Shown here piece after piece: positions 1-6,480 of a DNA stretch of 34,175 nucleotides. Positions within the stretch are counted from its first letter, which is position 1. Every line of letters begins with the position of its first letter. The DNA is taken from positions 1-34,175 of the forward strand of contig CAMVMM010000022.1 of the NCBI GenBank assembly GCA_947168565.1, written 5' to 3'. The DNA comes from an uncultured Clostridia bacterium. GTDB lineage: Bacteria; Bacillota; Clostridia; Christensenellales; CAG-138. The position numbers and the translations under genes are program-made. The notes beneath the pieces were generated by a model that was not told the origin of the DNA, made no database searches, and saw only the letters and a list, made by a program, of their open reading frames with translations.

Positions 1-95
1 CCCTCGATGCTGCCTGATTTAATTCTTTTGTCTAACTTTTGGGGTTCAGATCACTGCCGGGTCCCGGTACGCTATTTGATTCTTGTTTCGGCGCG

Positions 96-1829
96 TCACA
101 TCATCGCCATGCGAAGCACCGTTACGGCGTCCGACACGGTCACGGTGCCGTTGCCGTCCATATCGGCGGAGGCAAGCGAGATGCCGCCGTTATTATTCAT
201 TATGCCCAGTGCATAGCGCAGCACCACGATCGCATCGGTAATGTTTACAATGCCGTTTCCGTCCGCATCGCCCGCAAGCACGCCGCCGGTGGAGTAGATC
301 GCGGTGATCTGCGTGTCGGAATAGATCCTCTGCCCCGCGCCCTGCCAGTGCGAGAAGGTGCAGCCCTCATGCTCCGGCGGATCTATCATAACCGGATAGA
401 AGCCGTGCGCCACGGTTTGGGTGCCGATCGTGGAATTGGTGACGGAATCCACGAAGGTGACCGTGTGGGTGGAGAGCGCGCCCGTGCCGATGGAGAAGGG
501 GCTCACAAACACCGCGCGGAAGGTTTCGGTCCGGGTCGTCATATTGCTGTCCGCAGTTACCTCGGCGATCAGCTCATAGTTGTAATGCCCCACGGGAAGC
601 TCTCCGAAGCGGAGAAGGGTATTTATCTGGGAGCTTGAAACGCTGAAGCTTCCCCTCGTGTTCGGGTTGACCGTTACGCTTTTAAGCACGCTGCCGTTTT
701 GATCGGTAAACCTGCCGGTGAGGCTCGTGAGCCTGTGGCTTGAGGTCACGATCTCCCTGAGCGAAAAGCCGCTGCCGGCGGGAAGGCTTCCCGAGGGCGG
801 GTTCTGCGAGGTGATCTCAAGATCGTTCACAAAGCCCGCGAACTCAACGCTTTGCAGGCTGACGTAGCTCTGCTGGCCGCCCTCGCCGTCAACGCGGTAC
901 CAGTTTTCGCCGGAGGTGTTCACCACCTGCGCGGAAAGATCGAGTATGCTGCCGTTTGACGCGCTTCCCGCCACCGCCGAGCCGTTGCCGGAGGCGCAGG
1001 GCTGCGTGTAAAGCGTTGCCGTCTGCGCGGTGACCCTCGCCTGCACGCTCACTATCTCCGATTCGCACTGCTCCAGGTAGTCGGGAGCGGGAGTGGGGGT
1101 GGGCGCGGGCGCGGGGGTGGGCGTGGGCGCGGGATTCGGGGAATTAAGACCGGTGCCCGTGAAAAGGCTGATCCTGCTGACCCATGAATACCTGCTTGAA
1201 AGCAGTATGTCCGCGTTGCCGGAGGGATTGTTCAGCGAATCCATGATATAGACCTTGTTGTTCGCCAGGCTCTTCACCCTGTCCACGGCAACCCAATGGC
1301 CGCCGTTTTTAACGTTCAGCACGATATGGTAGCCGGAGCGAAGGTAGTTCAGTATCCTGTTTTGCATGCTCGAGGAGGATGAGCTGCCCTCGGTGTAATC
1401 CGCGTTGTAGTAGTTAAATCCGTCCGCTATCTGCGTGGCGGGGACCCAGATGAAATTGCCTGTGCTTCCCAGGCCGCCGTGGGAATTGAGCCACACCACG
1501 TAGGTGCCGACGTTGAACGTATTGCTGTCCTTAAAGCCCGCCTGGATGAGCACCTTTGTTACCGAGGTAACGAGGCACCCGATCTTGGCCACGGTTTTGC
1601 CGCTCGTGCCCATCGGCAGATGGCCCCAGCGCGAATCGGCCTGCGCCCATTTGCGGTAATCCTCGCTGCGCTCGCTCTGCACGTCCGGGACCCTGCGTCC
1701 GTTCCTGCCCATCAGGCTCTCCGCACTTACCGCGAGTGAAAGCACGCTCACAAGCACGAAGCACACCGCAAGCAGCAGCGCGGCCGGCTTTTTTAATCTT
1801 CGTATCTTAGATTTCGTATTCGCAGTCAT
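96..1829 (-). CDS. Secreted C39-like cysteine peptidase with SH3-like domain and C-terminal dockerin
   Basis: 577 aa. A basic N-terminus plus hydrophobic segment (about 14-36) is a Sec signal. Residues about 58-220 look like a C39-family papain-fold peptidase: Gln63 in WAQADSRWG, Cys85 in KIGCLVTS, His178 in NGGHWVAVD and Asp197 in YIMDSLN form a plausible oxyanion-hole/triad set. A Pro/Thr/Ala linker (221-240) follows, then an SH3b-like region (about 255-325), a beta-sandwich region (about 333-445), an InlB-repeat-like segment (about 450-512) and a type I dockerin (about 515-577) with two calcium loops, DADGNGIVNITDA and DMDGNGTVTVSDA. The start is set by AGGAG nine bases before ATG. The dockerin predicts docking on a cohesin protein such as the scaffoldin at 6481-9981. 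Substrate and activity are inferred; the peptidase could be inactive or act as a bacteriocin-like or wall peptidase. Confidence 0.8.
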   Translation of the reverse strand: MTANTKSKIRRLKKPAALLLAVCFVLVSVLSLAVSAESLMGRNGRRVPDVQSERSEDYRKWAQADSRWGHLPMGTSGKTVAKIGCLVTSVTKVLIQAGFKDSNTFNVGTYVVWLNSHGGLGSTGNFIWVPATQIADGFNYYNADYTEGSSSSSSMQNRILNYLRSGYHIVLNVKNGGHWVAVDRVKSLANNKVYIMDSLNNPSGNADILLSSRYSWVSRISLFTGTGLNSPNPAPTPTPAPAPTPTPAPDYLEQCESEIVSVQARVTAQTATLYTQPCASGNGSAVAGSASNGSILDLSAQVVNTSGENWYRVDGEGGQQSYVSLQSVEFAGFVNDLEITSQNPPSGSLPAGSGFSLREIVTSSHRLTSLTGRFTDQNGSVLKSVTVNPNTRGSFSVSSSQINTLLRFGELPVGHYNYELIAEVTADSNMTTRTETFRAVFVSPFSIGTGALSTHTVTFVDSVTNSTIGTQTVAHGFYPVMIDPPEHEGCTFSHWQGAGQRIYSDTQITAIYSTGGVLAGDADGNGIVNITDAIVVLRYALGIMNNNGGISLASADMDGNGTVTVSDAVTVLRMAMM

Positions 1830-1861
1830 TTATCGCATCTCCTGTATCGAGGGTATGCGTA

Positions 1862-1890
1862 ATCTTACCACGGGGAAAAACACATTTCAA
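1862..1890 (-). promoter_or_regulatory. Probable sigma-A promoter of the C39-like dockerin gene
   Basis: Minus strand: TTGAAA (1890-1885), 17-bp spacer, TAAGAT (1867-1862) preceded by TGG, an extended -10 signature. The leader would be about 25-30 nt and ends in the GGAG ribosome binding site. Confidence 0.55.
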
Positions 1891-1897
1891 CCCCTCT

Positions 1898-1917
1898 TTT
1901 GCCATAATTTGCCATAA
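1898..1917. repeat. Two tandem 10-bp repeats just upstream of the promoter
   Basis: TTTGCCATAA occurs twice head to tail, ending about 8 bp upstream of the -35 box at 1885-1890. A 10-bp period puts both copies on the same face of the helix, a usual arrangement for an activator site. That role is inference. Confidence 0.45.
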
Positions 1918-2000
1918 TTGGTGCTTGAGCATCAAAAAGCCAAAATGTATTCGATTATATTTTGCTTTACAATAAACCGATTGTTCCCTTTTGTAAAAAC

Positions 2001-2051
2001 TTAGCCACCCCGATATATTTTCCTTCGTTTGGGAAGCATCGGAGCGGCTAA
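2001..2051 (-). terminator. Long-stem terminator after the lipoprotein gene
   Basis: On the minus strand TTAGCC pairs with GGCTAA, with inner CCGAT/ATCGG and TTCC/GGAA pairings, followed by GTTTTTAC. It lies 18 bp after the stop of the gene at 2069-2689. Confidence 0.5.
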
Positions 2052-2068
2052 AATATATTATTATTTTG

Positions 2069-2689
2069 TCACTTTTGGGGGTCGTTCGGGTTCACGGGAG
2101 CGGGGGTTGCGAACTGATAATGGTTCCAGGCGCCGGAGGTGCGCACATAGCTCCAGCCGCCGGCTTCATACTTCAGCTCCACGTCGAAGCCGCTTGTGTC
2201 CCTGTCCGATTTATAGCTCTTGACGGACACCTTGACCTCGCCCGCATCGGTGCTCTGCCCCTCTCCGAGCGTGAAGGTGAATATCTTCCCCTTGCCCTCG
2301 GCGTACACGTTTTCGTAGGTTTCGTAAAAATCGCCGTCGCCCTTTTTGATAAGCCCCATCTGCTCAAGCGCCGCGTCGTCAAACTGCATGAGCGCCGCGT
2401 TTCCGGAGGCGCTGTACTCCTTGATATAGCTGAGAACCTCCGGCGGGATCTCATCAAAGCTCCAGCCCTCGATGCGGAAGGTGAGGTACTCCGCCTTGGT
2501 GTTGTTTTCCCCGATCGGGCAAACATTTGCGATCGCCACGTACAGCGCCGCCTGCTCGCGGGTCAGCCCCTCGGGCACCCGAACGGTTTTGCCGCCTGCG
2601 CAGCCGAACGCCGAGGCGGTCAAAAGCAGCAGGGCTGCAAGCATCAGCGCAAAAAAGCGCCTGTGTATATTGGTTTTTTTATTAAGCAT
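2069..2689 (-). CDS. Predicted lipoprotein of unknown function
   Basis: About 206 aa. The N-terminus MLNKKTNIHRR plus a hydrophobic stretch ends in ASAFGCAGG, a plausible but imperfect lipobox, so lipidation and membrane anchoring are likely. The mature part has no domain I recognise; it is acidic, aromatic-rich and probably mostly beta in its C-terminal half. An in-frame ATG four codons upstream exists, but TGGAGGA lies five bases before the ATG at 2689, so that start was chosen. The gene has its own promoter (2755-2783) and terminator and appears monocistronic. It lies between a dockerin protein and a PAP2-like membrane protein, and nothing in the context fixes its role. Confidence 0.7.
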   Translation of the reverse strand: MLNKKTNIHRRFFALMLAALLLLTASAFGCAGGKTVRVPEGLTREQAALYVAIANVCPIGENNTKAEYLTFRIEGWSFDEIPPEVLSYIKEYSASGNAALMQFDDAALEQMGLIKKGDGDFYETYENVYAEGKGKIFTFTLGEGQSTDAGEVKVSVKSYKSDRDTSGFDVELKYEAGGWSYVRTSGAWNHYQFATPAPVNPNDPQK

Positions 2690-2707
2690 AACGTCCTCCA
2701 TATATGA

Positions 2708-2741
2708 CCGCGCACAGGGCTCGCCCTCATTTTTCCGCGCG
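2708..2741 (-). promoter_or_regulatory. Hairpin in the 5' leader of the lipoprotein gene
   Basis: CCGCGC (2708-2713) pairs with GCGCGG (2736-2741), with an inner GGG/CCC pairing. It lies between the predicted start of transcription and the ribosome binding site. No known riboswitch is recognised. Confidence 0.35.
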
Positions 2742-2754
2742 GCCTCACCTTGAT

Positions 2755-2783
2755 ATTATACTATAAAAACCCGCTTGCCGCAA
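2755..2783 (-). promoter_or_regulatory. Probable sigma-A promoter of the lipoprotein gene
   Basis: Minus strand: TTGCGG (2783-2778), 17-bp spacer, TATAAT (2760-2755). The -10 box is perfect and the spacing is optimal. Confidence 0.6.
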
Positions 2784-2839
2784 CCCGTGATTTTTCCGAT
2801 TTTTCGCCGCTTCCGCCGCGCCTCTCGGCACCCTGCGAA

Positions 2840-3496
2840 TCAGCCCGCGGGCATTATTCGGTTCACGATCAGCACCGCCGCCGCGAGCGCCGCAACGGAG
2901 ATCACCGCGCCCGCGATAAGCTCCGAAACCCTGTGCCGCTTGAGGCGGATGGAGGAAAGAAACACCGGCACCAGCAGCAGGAAGCCGCAGAACCAGCCCG
3001 CGCCGAATTTATAGCCGAGCATTGCGAAGGGGCCGGAAACGCCGCAGGCATGGCCGCTTGTTTTGAACCTGAAGGCGAAGGAAAACAGCCCCATCAGCGC
3101 GCCGGAGATAAGATAGGTAAGATAAAGCTCCAGCTCGGTGCGCGTGCCGTTTCCCAGCAGCGCGAACAGTGCGCCCATAAGGTAGCCGAGCAGCGAAAAA
3201 ACTATGGCAAGATCGCGCTGAGCCTTCCTCCCCCGCGCCCTCAGCGACGGCACGAGCGCGCAGAGCGGATAGGCAAGCACGGGCAGCACGCAGAGCGCGA
3301 ATACCGCCTCAAAATAGCGAACGGGCGCGGCGAACGCCTCGGCTCCCTGCCCGATATACAGCGCCGTAACAAGGAAAAGCGCCATTACGGGAGGCACCAG
3401 CAGCACGCGCAGCGCCTTTGCGATTTTACTCATAACCGAGCGGGCCGCGCCAAGCTCCCGCTCTCCATTGGTTGAGGTCAACTCCATTCTTTCCAT
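2840..3496 (-). CDS. PAP2-like integral membrane phosphatase-family protein
   Basis: About 218 aa with five to six hydrophobic segments. The pair SGHACGVSGPF and RLKRHRVSELIAGA resembles the PSGH and SRx5Hx3D motifs of the PAP2 (type 2 phosphatidic acid phosphatase) superfamily, in the divergent form common in Firmicutes. The usual Asp of the last motif is Glu here, so catalysis on lipid phosphates or undecaprenyl pyrophosphate is uncertain. The start at 3496 is chosen because AAAGGAG lies about nine bases upstream; the open frame continues 13 codons further up through low-complexity DNA without a better site. No clear promoter or operon partner is seen. Confidence 0.65.
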   Translation of the reverse strand: MERMELTSTNGERELGAARSVMSKIAKALRVLLVPPVMALFLVTALYIGQGAEAFAAPVRYFEAVFALCVLPVLAYPLCALVPSLRARGRKAQRDLAIVFSLLGYLMGALFALLGNGTRTELELYLTYLISGALMGLFSFAFRFKTSGHACGVSGPFAMLGYKFGAGWFCGFLLLVPVFLSSIRLKRHRVSELIAGAVISVAALAAAVLIVNRIMPAG

Positions 3497-3595
3497 TATA
3501 ATAAACTCCTTTCCGATTTTCCGATTTTCTTTCATATTATTTTAGCGTTGCGTTCGTGTTGTCCCGCCGCGGGGTACTCCGCGCCCGCCTTGCAC

Positions 3596-3740
3596 CCATG
3601 CTCCATACGGCCGCTCCACTTGCACCATGTTCCACACGACCGCTTCCCTTGCGCCCATGTTCAATACGGTCGCTCCACTTGCACCATGTTCCACACGGCC
3701 GCCCTCTTGCGCCATGTTCCATACGGCCGCTCCCTCCTGC
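3596..3740. repeat. Minisatellite-like tandem repeat, about five 28-30 bp units
   Basis: The core CCATGTTCCAYACGGCCGCT recurs with CCATG at 3596, 3625, 3655, 3684 and 3712 (spacings 29, 30, 29, 28). Units are degenerate and directly abutting, without unique spacers, so it is not a CRISPR array. It lies in the 610-bp gene-free stretch between the PAP2-like gene and the XRE gene. Short open frames cross it on both strands, but none has a ribosome binding site or family resemblance. Confidence 0.75.
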
Positions 3741-3841
3741 ACACCGAGGCCGCCTCCGCCGTTCGATGCCGGGTTTTCGCGCACGCAGGCTCCGATCGGG
3801 CGGGCAGCTCGGCACGGCCGGGCCGCGCCCTAAAGCGCCAT

Positions 3842-3873
3842 GCATGGACTTGGAGTTTGAACAAGTTCCATGC
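3842..3873. repeat. Strong isolated hairpin in the gene-free stretch
   Basis: GCATGGACTTG (3842-3852), a 9-nt loop and CAAGTTCCATGC (3862-3873) form an 11-bp stem with one bulged base. There is no T-tract on either side, so it is not an obvious terminator. Role unknown. Confidence 0.5.
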
Positions 3874-3959
3874 TCAGGGCGCAGTCGGCCGCGCTTTGAG
3901 CCGCCCTGTTTCTTTTTACCACAAAGCGGGCGAAATTGCACCCTACTGCTGCTTTTGCG

Positions 3960-4022
3960 CGCTCTACCTGCCGCTTCTTTAAAAGTAGAGCGAAAAAAAG
4001 GCACTCTACTGAGAGTAGAGCG
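3960..4022. promoter_or_regulatory. Four CTCTAC/GTAGAG half-sites in two inverted pairs: candidate operator
   Basis: CGCTCTAC (3960-3967) faces GTAGAGCG (3985-3992). CTCTACT (4004-4010) faces AGTAGAG (4014-4020) across three bases and continues to a second GTAGAGCG (4015-4022), exactly 30 bp after the first. The array ends 51 bp upstream of the -35 box of the XRE gene, so it may bind that regulator. This is inference. Confidence 0.5.
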
Positions 4023-4072
4023 GCATAAAAAGCCTGCTAAATATTGGTTTTTTGAAATTATGGAGTGCCTAC

Positions 4073-4101
4073 TTGAAAAATTGCCGCAATTACGGTAAAA
4101 T
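4073..4101 (+). promoter_or_regulatory. Sigma-A promoter of the XRE gene, giving a probably leaderless mRNA
   Basis: TTGAAA (4073-4078), 17-bp spacer, TAAAAT (4096-4101). The ATG begins at 4107, only six bases after the -10 box, where transcription would start. There is no Shine-Dalgarno sequence before the ATG. Confidence 0.6.
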
Positions 4102-4106
4102 AAAGT

Positions 4107-4820
4107 ATGGTGAATAGAAACGATGAAAAAGTGCGCGGCCTGATCGCCGCAAACATAGCGCATTACAGGAAGGAATGCGGGCTCACGCAGGACGAGCTTG
4201 CCGAGATGATCTATTACTCCGGCAAATCCGTTTCAAAATGGGAGCGCGGCGAGGGCGTGCCGGATATCTACGTGCTGGTGATGCTTGCCGAGATATTCGA
4301 TGTTACGGTAAACGACCTCATCTCCGAAAAGCACCGCAAGCGCCGGAGGACGCAGCCGCAGTTCAAGCGAAACATAATCACGCTGATGTCGCTTGCGCTC
4401 GTGTGGCTCGTGGCAACGGTGGCGTTCTTCTTTATTCGCGTGGTCGCCCCGCAGCTTGGCGGCGCGTGGCTCGCCTTCATAGTGGCGGTGCCCGTCACCT
4501 TCATTGTGGCCACGGTGTTCACCTCGCTCTGGCACCCAACGCTTCTGCGCTTTATCTGCATAAGCGGCATAGTTTGGAGCACGGCGATGGCGCTGCACGT
4601 GATATTCCGCATCGAAAATATGTTCCTTATATATGTGGTGGCGGGCATACTTCAGCTTTTGATCGTGCTTTGGTATCTGCTTGAAAACACCAAGCTGTTT
4701 GCGGGCCTTACCCCCAAGCGCCGCTCAAGGAAGGCGCAGGCGCAGACCGCAGAGGCCGCCGAGGGCGCTCCGGAGGGCGAAAAGCGCGAGGATGGCGCGG
4801 AATACGGCTCCGATGAATGA
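4107..4820 (+). CDS. XRE-family HTH regulator with C-terminal membrane segments
   Basis: 237 aa. Residues about 10-70 are a Cro/CI-type HTH: GLTQDELAEMIYYSGKSVS is the helix-turn-helix core, followed by KWERGEGVPD, typical of Firmicutes XRE proteins. A basic stretch (HRKRRR) leads into four hydrophobic segments (about 90-190), then a charged Lys/Ala/Glu-rich tail. This is the widespread layout of a DNA-binding domain tethered to a small membrane domain of unknown ligand. It is the only plus-strand gene in the window and has its own promoter. The inverted repeats at 3960-4022 suggest autoregulation or control of a divergent target. The start is fixed by the HTH, because the next Met would remove its first helix. 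Confidence 0.85.
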   Translation: MVNRNDEKVRGLIAANIAHYRKECGLTQDELAEMIYYSGKSVSKWERGEGVPDIYVLVMLAEIFDVTVNDLISEKHRKRRRTQPQFKRNIITLMSLALVWLVATVAFFFIRVVAPQLGGAWLAFIVAVPVTFIVATVFTSLWHPTLLRFICISGIVWSTAMALHVIFRIENMFLIYVVAGILQLLIVLWYLLENTKLFAGLTPKRRSRKAQAQTAEAAEGAPEGEKREDGAEYGSDE

Positions 4821-4916
4821 GCTTCTGCTTCAGCTGCTGGCCTTTGTGGTGCGGATAAATCGGCCGCCGAAACAAGCACCGGCATTATTGTATAATTGGA
4901 AATAATCCTTAAAGCG

Positions 4917-4947
4917 AAACGAGGCGCGGCGAACCGCACCTCGTTTT
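4917..4947. terminator. Bidirectional terminator between convergent genes
   Basis: AAACGAGG pairs with CCTCGTTT, extended inward by GCGG/CCGC around a CGAA loop with one mismatch. It has A-rich and T-rich flanks and serves the XRE gene (plus) and the MBL gene (minus). Confidence 0.8.
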
Positions 4948-4966
4948 AATTATGAAATCAAGCAGG

Positions 4967-5644
4967 TTAAGCAACGGGAACCTTATCGCCGTCCCTTTCG
5001 GCATCGAAGGGGCGCAGGATTATCACGCGATCCTCGCCAAGGCTGTCAAGGCGGATGGAGGCATCGCACTGATTCAGGTAGTGAATGCGGCAGTCCTTCG
5101 CGGCATCAACGAAGGGCGCGAGGGTACAGAGCTCGATCTTGAGCTTTGGCGTTTTATAATGCATGGGGATCACGACCTTGGGCTTGAGAATATTGGCAAG
5201 CTCACGCGCCTCGAAATCGTCTATCGTGTAGATGGCGCCGATGGGAACCATCATAATATCGATATGCCCGATTTTTTCAAGCACGTCCTCGCTCGGTATG
5301 GCGCCAAGGTCGCCGCAATGCAGCAGGCGCATGCCGTCTATCTCATAAACGAACATCACGTTTTTACCGCGCAGAGTGCCGCCGCAGCGGTCATGGTCGG
5401 TTTCAAAGCCGAAAATGCGGATACCACCGACCTCGTATTCGCCCGGGGATCTGATTATAACCGTGTTGCTCTTAACAACGCTGATATTATTATGATCGTT
5501 ATGATCGTGGCTGATGGTTACGCCGTTGGCAAGGATCTGCGGCAGCTCGTATCCAATGTACGGATCATAGGGATCGGTCAAAACGGTGGTGCCGTTTGAA
5601 GCGGTAAAAAGGAAGCAGGAATGACCGTACCATCTGATATTCAT
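4967..5644 (-). CDS. MBL-fold metal-dependent hydrolase (COG2220/UlaG-like)
   Basis: 225 aa from the ATG at 5644, which has AAAGGAG nine bases upstream; the longer open frame runs back into the preceding gene. Metal ligands of the metallo-beta-lactamase fold are visible: HDHNDH at 46-51, HCGD at 109-112 and a late His in IPMHYKT (about 162). The N-terminal WYGHSCF and TDPYDPYIG are typical of the COG2220 group of Zn-dependent hydrolases. The true substrate of this group is usually unknown; UlaG itself is an ascorbate-6-phosphate lactonase. It is the second gene of a two-gene operon, 13 bp after the unrecognised gene at 5658-6329. Confidence 0.85.
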   Translation of the reverse strand: MNIRWYGHSCFLFTASNGTTVLTDPYDPYIGYELPQILANGVTISHDHNDHNNISVVKSNTVIIRSPGEYEVGGIRIFGFETDHDRCGGTLRGKNVMFVYEIDGMRLLHCGDLGAIPSEDVLEKIGHIDIMMVPIGAIYTIDDFEARELANILKPKVVIPMHYKTPKLKIELCTLAPFVDAAKDCRIHYLNQCDASIRLDSLGEDRVIILRPFDAERDGDKVPVA

Positions 5645-5657
5645 AAACAAAACTCCT

Positions 5658-6329
5658 TTACTGTTTTTTTGCGGATCTGTACTCCGCATATTTCAACGCG
5701 GCAGCCATTGCCGCGGAATCTTCAACCGAGGGATGATTCGCGCCAAGCGCGGAAAGCACAGAGCGAACCGCCTTTGAATGCGCACGCGCAAGCCCGGCCT
5801 CATCAACACAATAGAGGCTGAGACACGAAACAAGCGCATATCCAAGCGCCGGCGAGCGGTCTTTCGCCCCACCCCTTCCGCCGTATGAGCGCAGGAGCGA
5901 GCGGGCGTATGCGGATGCATCACGATCCGCCGCGATGCCCGGGCGCGGAACCGATACCGTTTCCGAAAGCTCAAACGGATTCTCAAGCGGCAGCTTTTTG
6001 AGCAGCGCATCGAGGTATTCATTGGAAATATCCAGCACGAGCAGCTTCCCCTCGACGTGCGCGGCGCTGAAAATCGGTATTTTGCTCGAAGCGCATCCAC
6101 GCTCCACGGAGCTTTCTTCGCACTCGGAAGGGCAGGCGCTTATTCCGCTGCCGGCGGCTGAACCGTGAACGGAAACGCCCACGCTCGCCCTGCCGCGAAG
6201 AAGCCGCGGCTTCGGAGAAGCGATCGAAAAGCAAGCCCTTGCAAAGCCTGCTGCAGCTTTCAGGATGCATTCGAGAAACGCCTCTATTCTGATTTCATCG
6301 AATGCGATCCATTCAAATTGGTTCAGCAT
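5658..6329 (-). CDS. Protein of unknown function, first gene of the MBL operon
   Basis: 223 aa, no signal peptide or membrane segment. I do not recognise the family. The middle is rich in Ser, Gly and Cys (about 45-85); residues about 90-120 (VEGKLLVLDISNEYLDALL) and the C-terminal third (about 150-223, helical, Ala/Ser-rich) look folded. It is driven by a near-consensus promoter (6371-6399) and sits 13 bp upstream of the MBL-fold hydrolase, so the two probably share a process. The AAAGG ribosome binding site supports the ATG at 6329. Confidence 0.65.
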   Translation of the reverse strand: MLNQFEWIAFDEIRIEAFLECILKAAAGFARACFSIASPKPRLLRGRASVGVSVHGSAAGSGISACPSECEESSVERGCASSKIPIFSAAHVEGKLLVLDISNEYLDALLKKLPLENPFELSETVSVPRPGIAADRDASAYARSLLRSYGGRGGAKDRSPALGYALVSCLSLYCVDEAGLARAHSKAVRSVLSALGANHPSVEDSAAMAAALKYAEYRSAKKQ

Positions 6330-6370
6330 TATGACAGCCTTTAAAGTATACTATTTATCAAGCTTTTTAT

Positions 6371-6399
6371 ATTATACCACGATAAAGCGTTTTGTTCAA
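6371..6399 (-). promoter_or_regulatory. Strong extended -10 sigma-A promoter of the 5658-6329/MBL operon
   Basis: Minus strand: TTGAAC (6399-6394), 17-bp spacer, TGG then TATAAT (6376-6371). This is one of the best consensus matches in the window. Confidence 0.8.
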
Positions 6400-6412
6400 G
6401 TATATTATCGAT

Positions 6413-6440
6413 AGAGGGACCCCGCAAGCGAGGTCCCTCT
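6413..6440 (-). terminator. GC-rich hairpin after the scaffoldin gene
   Basis: AGAGGGACC (6413-6421) pairs with GGTCCCTCT (6432-6440), and the inner CGC/GCG lengthens the stem. It lies 40 bp after the scaffoldin stop. It has no T-tract on the minus strand, so it may be a weak terminator or an mRNA 3'-end stabiliser. Confidence 0.5.
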
Positions 6441-6480
6441 CTTTGGTCACACATGAGCCTTACGGTTCATGCTTATTGAA

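Noticed and set aside
3596-3740. CRISPR array
   Set aside because: Units abut without unique spacers, vary in length and sequence, and no cas gene is present.
3537-4163. Minus-strand 208-aa frame across the tandem repeat
   Set aside because: It overlaps the promoter and start of the XRE gene, has no ribosome binding site and is mostly repeat translation.
4890-4895. TATAAT between the XRE gene and its terminator
   Set aside because: No -35 box at a suitable distance and no plus-strand gene downstream.
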